Position numbers and translations under genes: made by a program. From positions 167,144 through 231,143 of the forward strand of contig FUZR01000001.1 of the NCBI GenBank assembly GCA_900167895.1: DNA of 64,000 nt, written 5' to 3'. The notes below the pieces were generated by a model. The model had not been told where the DNA came from. It made no database searches and saw only the letters and a list, made by a program, of their open reading frames with translations. The first letter of the stretch is position 1. Every line of letters begins with the position of its first letter. Positions 17,431 to 25,683 of the stretch are shown here, piece by piece. This DNA comes from Bacteroidales bacterium WCE2004. GTDB taxonomy: Bacteria; Bacteroidota; Bacteroidia; Bacteroidales; UBA932.

Positions 17431-17988
17431 ATGAACACTATGAAATTTCTAACAATACTGCTTACTGCTATGGGACTCTTCACATCCTGTTTCGCCCGCG
17501 GCCAAAAAGCGGAAACAACTTTGCATCAGCTTAGCCGTGAAGAAACCACGACCGGCACAAGAATCATCATGGCCGATATGACCGAAACCGAAATCACACA
17601 GGCCATCAATGATTTTATGATCATCAATGCAGACAATCAGCCACAAAGACCCTCCGTCCGTCAATCCGGCGACCGTTTCATCCTTCAGCTCCCCGACACG
17701 ACACCCTATGACCTGTTTTGCTATTGGGTGAATTACATCGTCTATTCCGACAAAAACCAGCGTTTCAATGACAGAGTCATCGGATGGTATGAAGTCGGAG
17801 CCGATGCCACCGGCGCCTGGACACAGTTCGCCGGCCAGAAACTGATGCTCTTTATCCCCGCGTCGGACAACGAGTTCGACAACGTCTATTTCACTACGGA
17901 GGACAACCGCTGCTTCAAGCAAGAGTTTGGCTGGAGCGCGAAACTGAAACCGCAGGGCAAGGTATTGAAGGAATACGTCAGACTGTAG
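17431..17988 (+). CDS. Putative lipoprotein of unknown function
   Basis: The protein has 185 residues. The signal peptide carries a lipobox-like FTSC (Cys20), so it is probably membrane-anchored. The rest is a single domain with many aromatic residues (DLFCYWVNYIVYSDKNQRFN); no family is recognised. The start is the ATG at 17431 right after a strong promoter; a Met three codons later is an alternative. The next gene (S41 peptidase) begins 27 bases downstream, so the two are probably co-transcribed. Confidence 0.75.
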   Translation: MNTMKFLTILLTAMGLFTSCFARGQKAETTLHQLSREETTTGTRIIMADMTETEITQAINDFMIINADNQPQRPSVRQSGDRFILQLPDTTPYDLFCYWVNYIVYSDKNQRFNDRVIGWYEVGADATGAWTQFAGQKLMLFIPASDNEFDNVYFTTEDNRCFKQEFGWSAKLKPQGKVLKEYVRL

Positions 17989-18015
17989 TTATATTCTACA
18001 AATAGGAATTTGAAT

Positions 18016-18933
18016 ATGCGAAAGACATTCTGTTATTCTCTCTTCATTATTCTCCTGTTTTCGGTCACCTCATGCGGCCTGTTTGACAACCAGGATACTT
18101 ACCCTGGCTATGTGCGTCATTGTATTCGGATCATGGACAGGCACGGCCTCTACTCTGACACGCCCGAGTGGCAGGCCCGGAAAAAAGAGTTTCTCGCGGC
18201 AGCGGATACCGTATCTGACCTGGGCTGGGCCAATTATCTGATATATCAGGCGGCACAGGTAGCCGGCGGGAAGCATTCCGGCCTCGGGGCTCCGGAGAGG
18301 GATACCGTGAATTATCCCGAATTCGCGCCCGAAGCCAGGATGCTTGAAGGCGGCATCGCCTATGTCAAACTGCCGGCACATTCCGGCGCACAGGTGAGCG
18401 ATTCACTCTATGCATATTCGGTGCTGCATTTCCTGCAGGAGAATTCATCGGCTGCCGGCGTGGTGATCGACCTCCGGGAAAATTATGGCGGCACCATGTA
18501 TCCCATGATCTCCGCCGTGTCACCGCTGCTGCCGGATGGCGAAATCCTGCAGTTCAAAGGGAAGAAGCGGACCACACCGGTCATGCTGGATTTTGTCTTG
18601 CAAGTCGTCGGCATCGAGGCCCCGGAGATCCGGAAATTCCCCGAAGGGACGCCTGTAGCCATCCTGACCGACGACGCGACCGCCAGTTCCGGGGAAGCTA
18701 CCCTGCTCTGTTTCAGGGGGCTTGACAATACAAGGACGTTCGGCAGCCCGACAGCGGGCTACGCCAGCGCCAACCGACCTTTCCCGCTGAAGAACGGCTA
18801 TTCTTTGATCCTGACAACCGGCCGCGACGTCGCAAGGACCGGGGAGGTATTCTGCGACGACCCGATCGCCCCGGACGTCGAGACGGAAACGCCATTGGAG
18901 GATGCTATATCCTGGATACAGGCAACAAAGTAA
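18016..18933 (+). CDS. S41-family (C-terminal processing-like) peptidase lipoprotein
   Basis: The protein has 305 residues from the ATG at 18016; a TTG two codons earlier is not needed. Signal peptide with VTSC (Cys20). The tail-specific protease fold is visible: GGIAYVKLPAHSG, VVIDLRENYGGTMYPMI (the LRxNxGG motif), PVAILTDDATASSGEATLLC with Ser225 as the predicted nucleophile, and TFGSPTAGYASAN. No PDZ domain is evident; the N-terminal ~85 residues form a short helical region. Family members cleave or bind C-terminal regions of envelope proteins. It probably forms an operon with the lipoprotein gene upstream. Confidence 0.87.
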   Translation: MRKTFCYSLFIILLFSVTSCGLFDNQDTYPGYVRHCIRIMDRHGLYSDTPEWQARKKEFLAAADTVSDLGWANYLIYQAAQVAGGKHSGLGAPERDTVNYPEFAPEARMLEGGIAYVKLPAHSGAQVSDSLYAYSVLHFLQENSSAAGVVIDLRENYGGTMYPMISAVSPLLPDGEILQFKGKKRTTPVMLDFVLQVVGIEAPEIRKFPEGTPVAILTDDATASSGEATLLCFRGLDNTRTFGSPTAGYASANRPFPLKNGYSLILTTGRDVARTGEVFCDDPIAPDVETETPLEDAISWIQATK

Positions 18934-18991
18934 AAGCCAGGTACCGAATTTGCTAAAACGCTTATATCTAATTCAATAAATCGGAATTGGT

Positions 18992-19195
18992 ATGAACAGG
19001 CTGAAACTTCTTCGATTTCTTTTTGTTCTTTTCATCGTGCTAACGGTGGTCTTTGGCATTTTGCTCATTCTCCCGGATATGAAGGACAATGTCCTTGGAA
19101 GAATAGGTCTGTGGTGTGGTTTTATCTCACAGCTTCTTCTTGCGGTGGTTATGTATTCTGAGATTAGAAAAGATAAAAAGAGGAAGGATAGTTAA
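18992..19195 (+). CDS. Small two-helix membrane protein
   Basis: A 67-residue protein with hydrophobic helices at about 8-28 and 38-56 and a basic C-terminal tail (RKDKKRKDS), which would lie in the cytoplasm. No family is recognised. It starts 58 bases after the S41 peptidase gene and is followed by a hairpin with a T-run, so it is likely the last gene of that transcript. Confidence 0.6.
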   Translation: MNRLKLLRFLFVLFIVLTVVFGILLILPDMKDNVLGRIGLWCGFISQLLLAVVMYSEIRKDKKRKDS

Positions 19196-19208
19196 ATTCG
19201 TATTTTTC

Positions 19209-19247
19209 GGCCCCCTGCTTTCTGTCGGGCACGCAGGAGGCCCTTTT
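19209..19247 (+). terminator. Probable terminator after the small membrane protein gene
   Basis: Arms GGCCCCCTGC (19209-19218) and GCAGGAGGCC (19233-19242) pair with one mismatch and are followed by CTTTT. A second possible pairing, CGGGCAC (19226-19232) with GTGCCCG (19249-19255), overlaps it. Confidence 0.5.
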
Positions 19248-19413
19248 CGTGCCCGGTAGGGTGCAAATAGGTTGATTCTGCACCCGAGATTCGCCGGTCG
19301 CGCGAGAGCGTTGTGGAGGGCGGAGCGGAAATTGGTTTTTCGAGCAACCGCACGAAAAATAATTTCCGTCCGCCCGCGAGGGAAGACCAGCGAATGACAA
19401 AAAGGAGGGGACC
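19248..19413. other. Structured non-coding block next to tRNA-Arg
   Basis: No real gene is seen here, but inverted repeats are dense. GGGTGCA (19259-19265) pairs perfectly with TGCACCC (19279-19285). A long hairpin has arms 19318-19342 and 19353-19375 with about 22 paired bases, one bulge, one small internal mismatch and a ten-base loop. The short minus-strand reading frames across it shift relative to each other and look accidental. It may encode a structured RNA or be a genome-specific repeat. Confidence 0.45.
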
Positions 19414-19459
19414 GGGTACGAGAAAAGGCAAGCACGCATGCTTGCCTTTTCTCGTACCC
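19414..19459. terminator. 21-bp perfect palindrome at the 3' end of tRNA-Arg
   Basis: Arms 19414-19434 and 19439-19459 are perfectly complementary over 21 bases with loop CGCA. The core GGCAAGCA/TGCTTGCC is flanked by AAAA and TTTT, as in a bidirectional intrinsic terminator. The outer 9 bases extend the pairing into the last bases of the tRNA gene, so the far arm carries an inverted copy of the tRNA 3' end. Confidence 0.7.
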
Positions 19460-19526
19460 CCGAGGCGAATCGAACGCCTATCGTCGGAACCGGAATCCGA
19501 AATTTTATCCATTAAACTACAGGGGC
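19455..19526 (-). tRNA. tRNA-Arg (anticodon CCG)
   Basis: This 72-base cloverleaf was folded by eye. Acceptor GCCCCTG pairs with CGGGGGT (two G-T wobbles). The D-stem is GTTT/AAAT. The anticodon stem TCGGA/TCCGA holds loop TTCCGGT with anticodon CCG. The variable loop is four bases. The T-stem AGGCG/CGCCT has loop TTCGATT. The discriminator is A and CCA is not encoded. It lies alone between the structured block and fabD, on the opposite strand to both neighbours. A -7-like box TATATTTG lies upstream at 19561-19554. Confidence 0.93.
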
Positions 19527-19553
19527 ATACCTACGGGTCTGCCGTTGGGAATG

Positions 19554-19580
19554 CAAATATAGGGAAATTTTGTAAATTTG
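19554..19580. promoter_or_regulatory. Back-to-back -7 boxes for tRNA-Arg and fabD
   Basis: Minus strand TATATTTG (19554-19561) points to tRNA-Arg, 28 bases away; plus strand TAAATTTG (19573-19580) points to fabD. Neither has a clear -33 TTG at the usual distance. Confidence 0.45.
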
Positions 19581-19642
19581 CGGCGTTTAACTTGACTAAA
19601 ATTTTAAACGTAAGTAAAACCGAAACCCAAAAAGAGACTGTT

Positions 19643-20530
19643 ATGAAAAGAGCATACGTGTTCCCCGGCCAGGGTTCCCAGTTCACGGGAATGGGCAAAG
19701 ATCTCTACGAGAACAACGCCAAGGCGCGTGAAATGATGGAGAAAGCCAACGAGATTCTCGGCTTCCGCATTACCGACATCATGTTCGAAGGAACGGACGA
19801 GGACCTGCGCGCGACGAACGTCACGCAACCGGCCATCTTCCTGCATTCCGTCGTGACGGCCCTCTGCACCGAAGGTCTCCCCGCCCCCGACATGGTCGGC
19901 GGCCACTCCCTCGGTGAATTCTCCGCCCTCGTGGCGGCGGGCGCCGTCGATTTCGAGGACGCCCTGCGCCTCGTGGCGGTCCGCGCCAACGAGATGCAGA
20001 AGTGCTGCGAGAAGGTTCCCGGCGGCATGGCAGCCGTCATCGCGCTGCCCAACGAGAAGGTCGAGGAGATCTGCGCCGGCATCGAAGGCGTCGTGATTCC
20101 CGCCAACTACAACTGCGACGGTCAGGTGGTCATCTCCGGCGAGAAGGAAGCCATCGCCGCCGCGTGCGAAGCGATGAAGGCCGCGGGTGCCAAGCGCGCC
20201 CTGCCGCTGAGCGTCGGCGGCGCGTTCCACTCCCCGCTGATGGAGCCCGCCCGCATCGAGCTGGCCAAGGCTATCGAGCGCACGGAAGTGCACGCACCGA
20301 AGTGCCCGATCTACCAGAATGTCACCGCGTTGCCGGAAACCGACCCGCAGCGCATCAAGGATAATCTCCTGCAGCAGCTGACCTCCCCGGTCCGCTGGAC
20401 CCAGTCCGTCAAGAACATGCTGGCGGACGGCGCCACGGAGTTCCGCGAACTCGGCCCCGGCGCCGTGCTCCAGGGCCTCGTCAAGCGCATCGTCTCGGCG
20501 GTCGGCGCGGAGGACATCACGATCCAGTAA
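19643..20530 (+). CDS. fabD: Malonyl-CoA:ACP transacylase
   Basis: The protein has 295 residues and transfers malonyl from CoA to acyl carrier protein for fatty acid synthesis. Visible signatures: GQGSQ (9-13), GHSLGE with nucleophile Ser89, Arg114 in VAVRANEM for the malonyl carboxylate, and His196 in GGAFHSPLM. The start is the ATG at 19643; upstream in-frame codons run through the tRNA and are not coding. It stands alone, with a strong terminator directly after it, and is not next to other fab genes. The KAS/FabK operon lies 9 kb away. Confidence 0.96.
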   Translation: MKRAYVFPGQGSQFTGMGKDLYENNAKAREMMEKANEILGFRITDIMFEGTDEDLRATNVTQPAIFLHSVVTALCTEGLPAPDMVGGHSLGEFSALVAAGAVDFEDALRLVAVRANEMQKCCEKVPGGMAAVIALPNEKVEEICAGIEGVVIPANYNCDGQVVISGEKEAIAAACEAMKAAGAKRALPLSVGGAFHSPLMEPARIELAKAIERTEVHAPKCPIYQNVTALPETDPQRIKDNLLQQLTSPVRWTQSVKNMLADGATEFRELGPGAVLQGLVKRIVSAVGAEDITIQ

Positions 20531-20535
20531 AACAG

Positions 20536-20565
20536 AAGGGAGAGGCGCTCGCCTCTCCCTTTTTT
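20536..20565. terminator. Intrinsic terminator between fabD and pdxB
   Basis: AAGGGAGAGGC (20536-20546), loop GCTC, GCCTCTCCCTT (20551-20561), then a T-run to 20565. It can serve fabD on the plus strand and, with A-rich flank, pdxB on the minus strand. Confidence 0.85.
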
Positions 20566-20592
20566 CTTTCCTGCCCGGCCCGACCGGGTGTC

Positions 20593-21723
20593 TTATTCTT
20601 CGACGCGGAACCCCAGCGCCCGCAGGCGTGCGGCCAGCGCGTCCGTGCCGCCGCGCAGGCGGACGCTGAAGGCGGACGGCTCGCGGCGGACCGGATAGTC
20701 GCCGCGCAGCTGCTCGAAGCGGTCCGGATGCGCCCGGAGCGCGCGGTCGTCCGCGAAGATGTCGTAGGTATACAGAAGCGCCTCCGAGAGCACTTCCTGC
20801 AGGGATTTGCCGGCGGCGTCGAGTTCGAATCCGAGGGGCTGCGCCGGGGCGGGAATGCCCGCCGGACGCCAGTCCGTGAGGGGCAGGCCCAGCCGCGCGG
20901 CCACCGTCTGCACGGCCGCCGTCGTCCCGGCCGCCTTTCCGTCGGCGCTGTAGCCGGCGATGTGCGGCGTGGCGATGTCCACCAGGTCCAGCAGACCGCC
21001 GTCCGGGGCCGGCTCCCCTTCCCACACGTCCAGCACCGCGCCGCGCAGCGCTTTCGCCGCCAGCGCGGCCTTCAGCGCCCCGTTGTCCACGACCGGGCCG
21101 CGGGAAGAATTGATCAGGAACTGGTCCGGGCGCATCGCCGCCAGGCGCGCCGCATCGAAGAGGTGCCAGGTGGCGTCCGTCCCCTCCCGGGAAAGCGGAA
21201 CGTGCAGGGTGACGATGTCGCTGCGCGAAATGAGTTCGTCCAGGGCGACGAAACCGTCCGGGCCTTCGCGGCGGGCGCGCGGCGGATCGCACAGCAATAC
21301 GCGCATCCCCAGCGCCGCGGCGGCCTGCGCCACCTTGGCGCCGACATGGCCCACGCCCACGACGCCGAGCGTCATCCCCGCCAGGCACAGCCCGTGCCGG
21401 CGCGCCAGCGCGCAGAGCGCCGCGCCGACATACTGCTGCACGGACGAGGAGTTGCATCCGGGCGCGTTGCGCCACAGGATGCCGTGCGCCTCGCACCACG
21501 CCGTGTCTATGTGGTCATAGCCGATCGTGGCCGTGGCGACGACCCGCACGGCGGAACCCGCGAGCAGCGCCGCGTCGCAGCGCGTACGGGTACGCGTGAC
21601 GACGGCGTCGGCGTCGCGCACCACCGCCGGCGTCGTCTCCCCGCCAGGCAGGTAGACAACCTCAGCGAAGGGCTCGAACACCCCCCGCAGGAACGGAATC
21701 TTGTTGTCGCAGACGATCTTCAT
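20593..21723 (-). CDS. pdxB: 4-phosphoerythronate dehydrogenase (vitamin B6 synthesis)
   Basis: The protein has 376 residues from the ATG at 21723. A D-2-hydroxyacid dehydrogenase fold is clear: N-terminal part KIVCDNKIPF as in PdxB, NAD-binding GVVGVGHVGAKVA (about 118-130), Arg in NSSRGPVVDN, Glu in WEGEP and His in ATPHIAGYSADGK. A C-terminal dimerisation domain of about 90 residues (from PLGFELDAAGKSLQEV) distinguishes PdxB from SerA and other relatives. It oxidises 4-phospho-D-erythronate in the DXP-independent pyridoxal phosphate route. It is monocistronic, and a longer upstream frame to 21870 has no support. Confidence 0.92.
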   Translation of the reverse strand: MKIVCDNKIPFLRGVFEPFAEVVYLPGGETTPAVVRDADAVVTRTRTRCDAALLAGSAVRVVATATIGYDHIDTAWCEAHGILWRNAPGCNSSSVQQYVGAALCALARRHGLCLAGMTLGVVGVGHVGAKVAQAAAALGMRVLLCDPPRARREGPDGFVALDELISRSDIVTLHVPLSREGTDATWHLFDAARLAAMRPDQFLINSSRGPVVDNGALKAALAAKALRGAVLDVWEGEPAPDGGLLDLVDIATPHIAGYSADGKAAGTTAAVQTVAARLGLPLTDWRPAGIPAPAQPLGFELDAAGKSLQEVLSEALLYTYDIFADDRALRAHPDRFEQLRGDYPVRREPSAFSVRLRGGTDALAARLRALGFRVEE

Positions 21724-21732
21724 TTCACATCC

Positions 21733-21740
21733 CAAAGGTA
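21733..21740 (-). promoter_or_regulatory. -7 box of pdxB
   Basis: Minus strand TACCTTTG ends 9 bases before the pdxB ATG, implying a very short leader. No good -33 box is visible. The remaining stretch up to 21892 is purine-rich and without genes. Confidence 0.45.
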
Positions 21741-21892
21741 CGCTTTTTTTTGCATTCACGCTCCACCGCCGGGAGCAGAGAAGGAGACGCCCTGCCAGGT
21801 CGGTCACGACAAGGAAAAAAGGCGAAAAAAACGGGTCGGAAACGGGCAGGAACGGGCACGGAAAGTGCAAGGGGAAAAGAGGGGAAATTTAA

Positions 21893-21924
21893 TTTGAATG
21901 AATCAAGATTTCTTCGTACATTTG
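21893..21924 (+). promoter_or_regulatory. Promoter of nifJ
   Basis: TTTG (21893-21896), 20-base spacer, perfect TACATTTG (21917-21924). The leader is about 55 bases. Confidence 0.75.
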
Positions 21925-21985
21925 TATATTAATTAGATTCTGTCTTGAAATAAATATAAAACATACTAAAACTATCTAGACATTT

Positions 21986-24900
21986 ATGGCTAAAGAAAAG
22001 AAATTCATCACCTGTGATGGTAACCAGGCAGCGTCGAATATCGCTTACCTGTTCAGCGAGCACGCTGCCATCTACCCGATTACGCCGTCGTCCACGATGG
22101 CGGAAAACGTGGACGAGTGGGCTGCCCACGGCAAGAAGAACCTCTGGGGCGAGACCGTCAAGGTCACCGAGATGCAGAGCGAGGCCGGCGCCGCGGGTGC
22201 GGTGCACGGTTCCCTGCAGGCTGGTGCGTTGACGACCACCTATACGGCTTCCCAGGGTCTTCTCCTGATGATTCCGAATATGTACAAGATCGCAGGCGAA
22301 ATGCTGCCGGCCGTTTTCCACGTGTCCGCCCGCGCCCTGGCTTCCCACGCCCTCTCCATCTTCGGTGACCACCAGGATGTGATGGCCTGCCGCCAGACCG
22401 GTTTTGCGATGATCGCTTCCAGCTCCGTGCAGGAGGCCCAGGACATCGCCGCCGTGGCGCACCTTTCCGCCATCAAGTCTTCCCTGCCTTTCCTCCACTT
22501 CTTCGACGGCTTCCGCACCTCCCACGAGATCCAGAAGATCGAGGCCATCGACGAGGAGGACCTCAAGAAGATGGTCAGCAAGAAGTCCCTCGAGAACTTC
22601 CGCGCCCGCGCCCTGAACCCGGAGGCTCCCGTCACCCGCGGTACCGCGCAGAACGGCGACGTCTACTTCCAGGCCGTCGAGTCCCGCAACCAGGCCTATG
22701 AGGCCGTGCCGGACATCGTGGCCCGCTACATGGGCGAGATCAGCGAGCTGACCGGCCGCACCTACCGTCCGTTCGAGTACTACGGCGCCAAGGACGCCGA
22801 GTGCGTGATCGTGGCCATGGGTTCCGTCACCGAGACCATCAAGGAGACCATCGACTACCTCGCCGAGCACGGCCGCAAGTACGGTGTCGTCACCGTCCAC
22901 CTCTACCGTCCGTTCTCCGAGAAATACTTCCTCAAGGTCCTCCCGAAGAGCGTCAAGAAGATCGCCGTGCTGGACCGCACCAAGGAGCCCGGCGCCCTCG
23001 GAGAGCCGCTCTACCTCGACGTCCGCGCCCTCTTCCAGGGCAAGGAAGGCGCACCCCTCGTTATCGGTGGCCGCTACGGTCTCTCCTCCAAGGACACGAC
23101 CCCGGCCCAGATCGTCGCCGTGTACGACAACCTCGAGCGCAAGGCCCCGAAGGGCGACTTCACCATCGGCATCGTCGACGACGTGACCTTCAAGAGCCTC
23201 CCGACCAAGGGCGAGATCTCCATCGTGAAGAAGGGCACCACCGAGTGCAAGTTCTACGGCCTCGGTTCCGACGGCACCGTCGGCGCCAACAAGAATACGA
23301 TCAAGATCATCGGTACGCACACCGACCTCTACAGCCAGGCCTACTTCGACTACGACTCCAAGAAGTCCGGCGGCTACACCTGCTCGCACCTCCGCTTCGG
23401 CAAGAAGCCGATCAAGGCGCCTTACCTGGTGGGCACCCCCGACTTCGTGGCCTGCCACGTCCCTTCCTATCTCGAGAAATACGACGTGCTCAAGGGCATC
23501 AAGGAGGGCGGCAGCTTCCTGCTCAACTCCCTGTGGAACGAAGAGGAGACCATCAAGCGCATCCCTGACGCCGTCAAGGCCGTGATCGGTCGCAAGAAGA
23601 TCAAGCTCTACATCATCAACGCCACCAAGATCGCCCAGGAGATCGGCCTCGGCGGAAGGACCAACACCATCCTCCAGAGCGCCTTCTTCCGCATCACCGG
23701 CATCATCCCGGTGGACGATGCGATCAAGTATATGAAGGACGCCGCCCTCAAGTCCTACGGCAAGAAGGGCGAGAACATCGTCAACATGAACTACGCCGCC
23801 ATCGACCGCGGCGGCGAGTACACCCAGGTCACCGTTCCTGCCGAGTGGGCCAAGATCAACGCCAAGTTCGTCAACCCGAACGCCGGCCGCCTTGCGACCC
23901 CGTTCGTCAAGGAGATCGCCGACGTGGTCAACGCCCAGGCCGGCGACACCCTCCCGGTGAGCGCCTTCCTGCCCTGGATGGACGGTACGATGCCCGCCGG
24001 CACCGCCGCTTATGAGAAGCGCGGCGTGGCCGTGAGCGTGCCCGTCTGGGATGCCGAGAAGTGTATCCAGTGCAACACCTGCGCCTTCGTCTGCCCGCAC
24101 GCCGCCATCCGTCCGTTCCTGATGACCGACGAGGAGGCTGCCGCTGCCGCCGCCCAGGGCGTCAAGGTCGCCGACGGCAAGGCCAACCTCAAGGAATACA
24201 AATACACCATCGCGGTGTCCGTCGCCGACTGTACCGGTTGCGGCAACTGCGTGGATGTCTGTCTGGCCAAGGAGAAGGCCCTCACGATGGAGCCGTACAT
24301 GGACCACGAGGCCGACCAGGCCGGTTTCGACTATCTCAACGCCAAGGTGGGCTACAAGACCCCGCTCGACCCGAAGTCCAACATGAAGGCCGCCCAGTTC
24401 GCGCAGCCGCTCTTCGAGTTCTCCGGCGCCTGCGCCGGTTGCGGCGAGACCCCGTACATCAAGAACATCACCCAGCTGTTCGGTGACCACATGATGATCG
24501 CCAACGCCACGGGCTGCTCCTCCATCTACGGCGCCTCCTTCCCCGCCTCCCCGTACTGCACCGACGCGCACGGCCACGGCCCGGCCTGGCAGAACTCCCT
24601 GTTCGAGGACTTCTGCGAGTTCGGTCTCGGTATGCACCTCGGTTCCGACCGCATCCGCGAGACGGTTGCTTCCCTGATGAAGAAGGGTCTCGAGTGCGAG
24701 TGCTGCAGCGCTGAGATGAAGGCCATGATGCAGCAGTGGCTCGACAAGCCGAAGGACTACGCCAACACCCGCGAAGTCGCCGACAAGCTCGTCCCGCTGA
24801 TGGAAGCCTGCGGCTGCGACACCTGCAAGTCGCTCCTCCAGCTCAAGCAGTTCATCCCGGCCCGCAGCCAGTGGATCTTCGGCGGCGACGGCGCCTCCTA

Positions 24901-25516
24901 CGACATCGGCTACGGCGGTCTCGACCACGTCCTGGCCAGCGGCGAGAATGTCAACATCCTCGTCCTCGACACCGAGGTCTACTCCAACACCGGCGGCCAG
25001 TCCTCCAAGTCCACCCCGGTCGGCGCGATCGCCAAGTTCGCCGCCTCCGGCAAGAAGATCCGCAAGAAGGATCTCGGCATGATGGCGATGAGCTATGGCT
25101 ACGTCTACGTGGCCCAGGTCGCCATGGGCGCCAGCCCGGTCCAGTACATGAACGCCATCAAGGAAGCCGAAGCCTACGACGGCCCGTCCCTGATCATCGC
25201 CTACGCCCCGTGTATCAACCACGGCCTGAAGGCGGGCATGGGTCTGAGCCAGAAGGAGGAGAAGCTCGCCGTGGAGTGCGGCTACTGGCACCTCTACCGC
25301 TACAACCCGGCGCTCGAGGAGCAGGGCAAGAATCCGTTCACGCTCGACTCCAAGGAGCCTGACTGGACGAAGTTCCAGGACTTCCTCAAGGGTGAGGTCC
25401 GCTTCGCTTCCCTCTACAAGCTCTTCCCGGACAGCGCCACCGAGCTGCTCTCCAAGACTGAGGAGTTTGCGAAGGTCCGTCTGGGAACCTACAAGAGACT
25501 CGCTGGAAAAGAATAA
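21986..25516 (+). CDS. nifJ: Pyruvate:ferredoxin (flavodoxin) oxidoreductase
   Basis: A homodimer-type PFOR of 1176 residues, the normal length. It converts pyruvate and CoA to acetyl-CoA, CO2 and reduced ferredoxin in anaerobic metabolism. Domains in order: pyrimidine-binding domain I (YPITPSSTMAE near residue 32), domains II-III, gamma and EKR linker regions, two [4Fe-4S] clusters (CIQCNTCAFVC from Cys693 and CTGCGNC from about 749), then the TPP domain with CAGCGETPY, GDG-x-DIGYGG (about 968) and EVYSNTGGQSSKSTP. It has its own promoter and is monocistronic. Highly GC-biased third positions produce a long antisense frame that is not a gene. Confidence 0.97.
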   Translation: MAKEKKFITCDGNQAASNIAYLFSEHAAIYPITPSSTMAENVDEWAAHGKKNLWGETVKVTEMQSEAGAAGAVHGSLQAGALTTTYTASQGLLLMIPNMYKIAGEMLPAVFHVSARALASHALSIFGDHQDVMACRQTGFAMIASSSVQEAQDIAAVAHLSAIKSSLPFLHFFDGFRTSHEIQKIEAIDEEDLKKMVSKKSLENFRARALNPEAPVTRGTAQNGDVYFQAVESRNQAYEAVPDIVARYMGEISELTGRTYRPFEYYGAKDAECVIVAMGSVTETIKETIDYLAEHGRKYGVVTVHLYRPFSEKYFLKVLPKSVKKIAVLDRTKEPGALGEPLYLDVRALFQGKEGAPLVIGGRYGLSSKDTTPAQIVAVYDNLERKAPKGDFTIGIVDDVTFKSLPTKGEISIVKKGTTECKFYGLGSDGTVGANKNTIKIIGTHTDLYSQAYFDYDSKKSGGYTCSHLRFGKKPIKAPYLVGTPDFVACHVPSYLEKYDVLKGIKEGGSFLLNSLWNEEETIKRIPDAVKAVIGRKKIKLYIINATKIAQEIGLGGRTNTILQSAFFRITGIIPVDDAIKYMKDAALKSYGKKGENIVNMNYAAIDRGGEYTQVTVPAEWAKINAKFVNPNAGRLATPFVKEIADVVNAQAGDTLPVSAFLPWMDGTMPAGTAAYEKRGVAVSVPVWDAEKCIQCNTCAFVCPHAAIRPFLMTDEEAAAAAAQGVKVADGKANLKEYKYTIAVSVADCTGCGNCVDVCLAKEKALTMEPYMDHEADQAGFDYLNAKVGYKTPLDPKSNMKAAQFAQPLFEFSGACAGCGETPYIKNITQLFGDHMMIANATGCSSIYGASFPASPYCTDAHGHGPAWQNSLFEDFCEFGLGMHLGSDRIRETVASLMKKGLECECCSAEMKAMMQQWLDKPKDYANTREVADKLVPLMEACGCDTCKSLLQLKQFIPARSQWIFGGDGASYDIGYGGLDHVLASGENVNILVLDTEVYSNTGGQSSKSTPVGAIAKFAASGKKIRKKDLGMMAMSYGYVYVAQVAMGASPVQYMNAIKEAEAYDGPSLIIAYAPCINHGLKAGMGLSQKEEKLAVECGYWHLYRYNPALEEQGKNPFTLDSKEPDWTKFQDFLKGEVRFASLYKLFPDSATELLSKTEEFAKVRLGTYKRLAGKE

Positions 25517-25544
25517 TTATTTTGAAAAATTCAATACATAATTA

Positions 25545-25574
25545 TTGATTTTCAATAAAACCTAATTATCTTTG
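25545..25574 (+). promoter_or_regulatory. Promoter of the M16 peptidase gene
   Basis: TTG (25545-25547), 19-base spacer, perfect TATCTTTG (25567-25574). The leader is about 100 bases and contains the hairpin at 25584-25644. Confidence 0.75.
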
Positions 25575-25583
25575 CATCGTAAG

Positions 25584-25644
25584 GACGCGGGAAGGGTCGA
25601 AGAAAAAGCTGAAAAGTTTGTAGTTTTTCTTCTCTTCCCGCGTC
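25584..25644 (+). promoter_or_regulatory. Long leader hairpin of the M16 peptidase mRNA
   Basis: GACGCGGGAAG (25584-25594) pairs perfectly with CTTCCCGCGTC (25634-25644). Inside it GAAGAAAAA (25599-25607) pairs perfectly with TTTTTCTTC (25624-25632). A 4/1 internal loop and a loop of about 16 bases remain. It starts about 10 bases after the -7 box, so it would be at the very 5' end of the transcript. No U-run follows it. Confidence 0.65.
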
Positions 25645-25683
25645 TTATGATTAAAAGATTACAACTTCACACAAATCATAACT

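Noticed and set aside
19127..19512. Three overlapping short minus-strand frames near tRNA-Arg
   Set aside because: They cover the tRNA, the terminator palindrome and other hairpins in shifted frames. Similar Arg/Pro-rich translations are typical of non-coding structured DNA, so I describe the region as structured RNA or repeat instead.
21929..25291. 1120-codon open frame on the minus strand
   Set aside because: It lies exactly opposite nifJ, which has unmistakable PFOR motifs. The translated product is Val/Gly/Asp/Leu-rich without a recognisable domain, as expected from third-position GC bias of the real gene.
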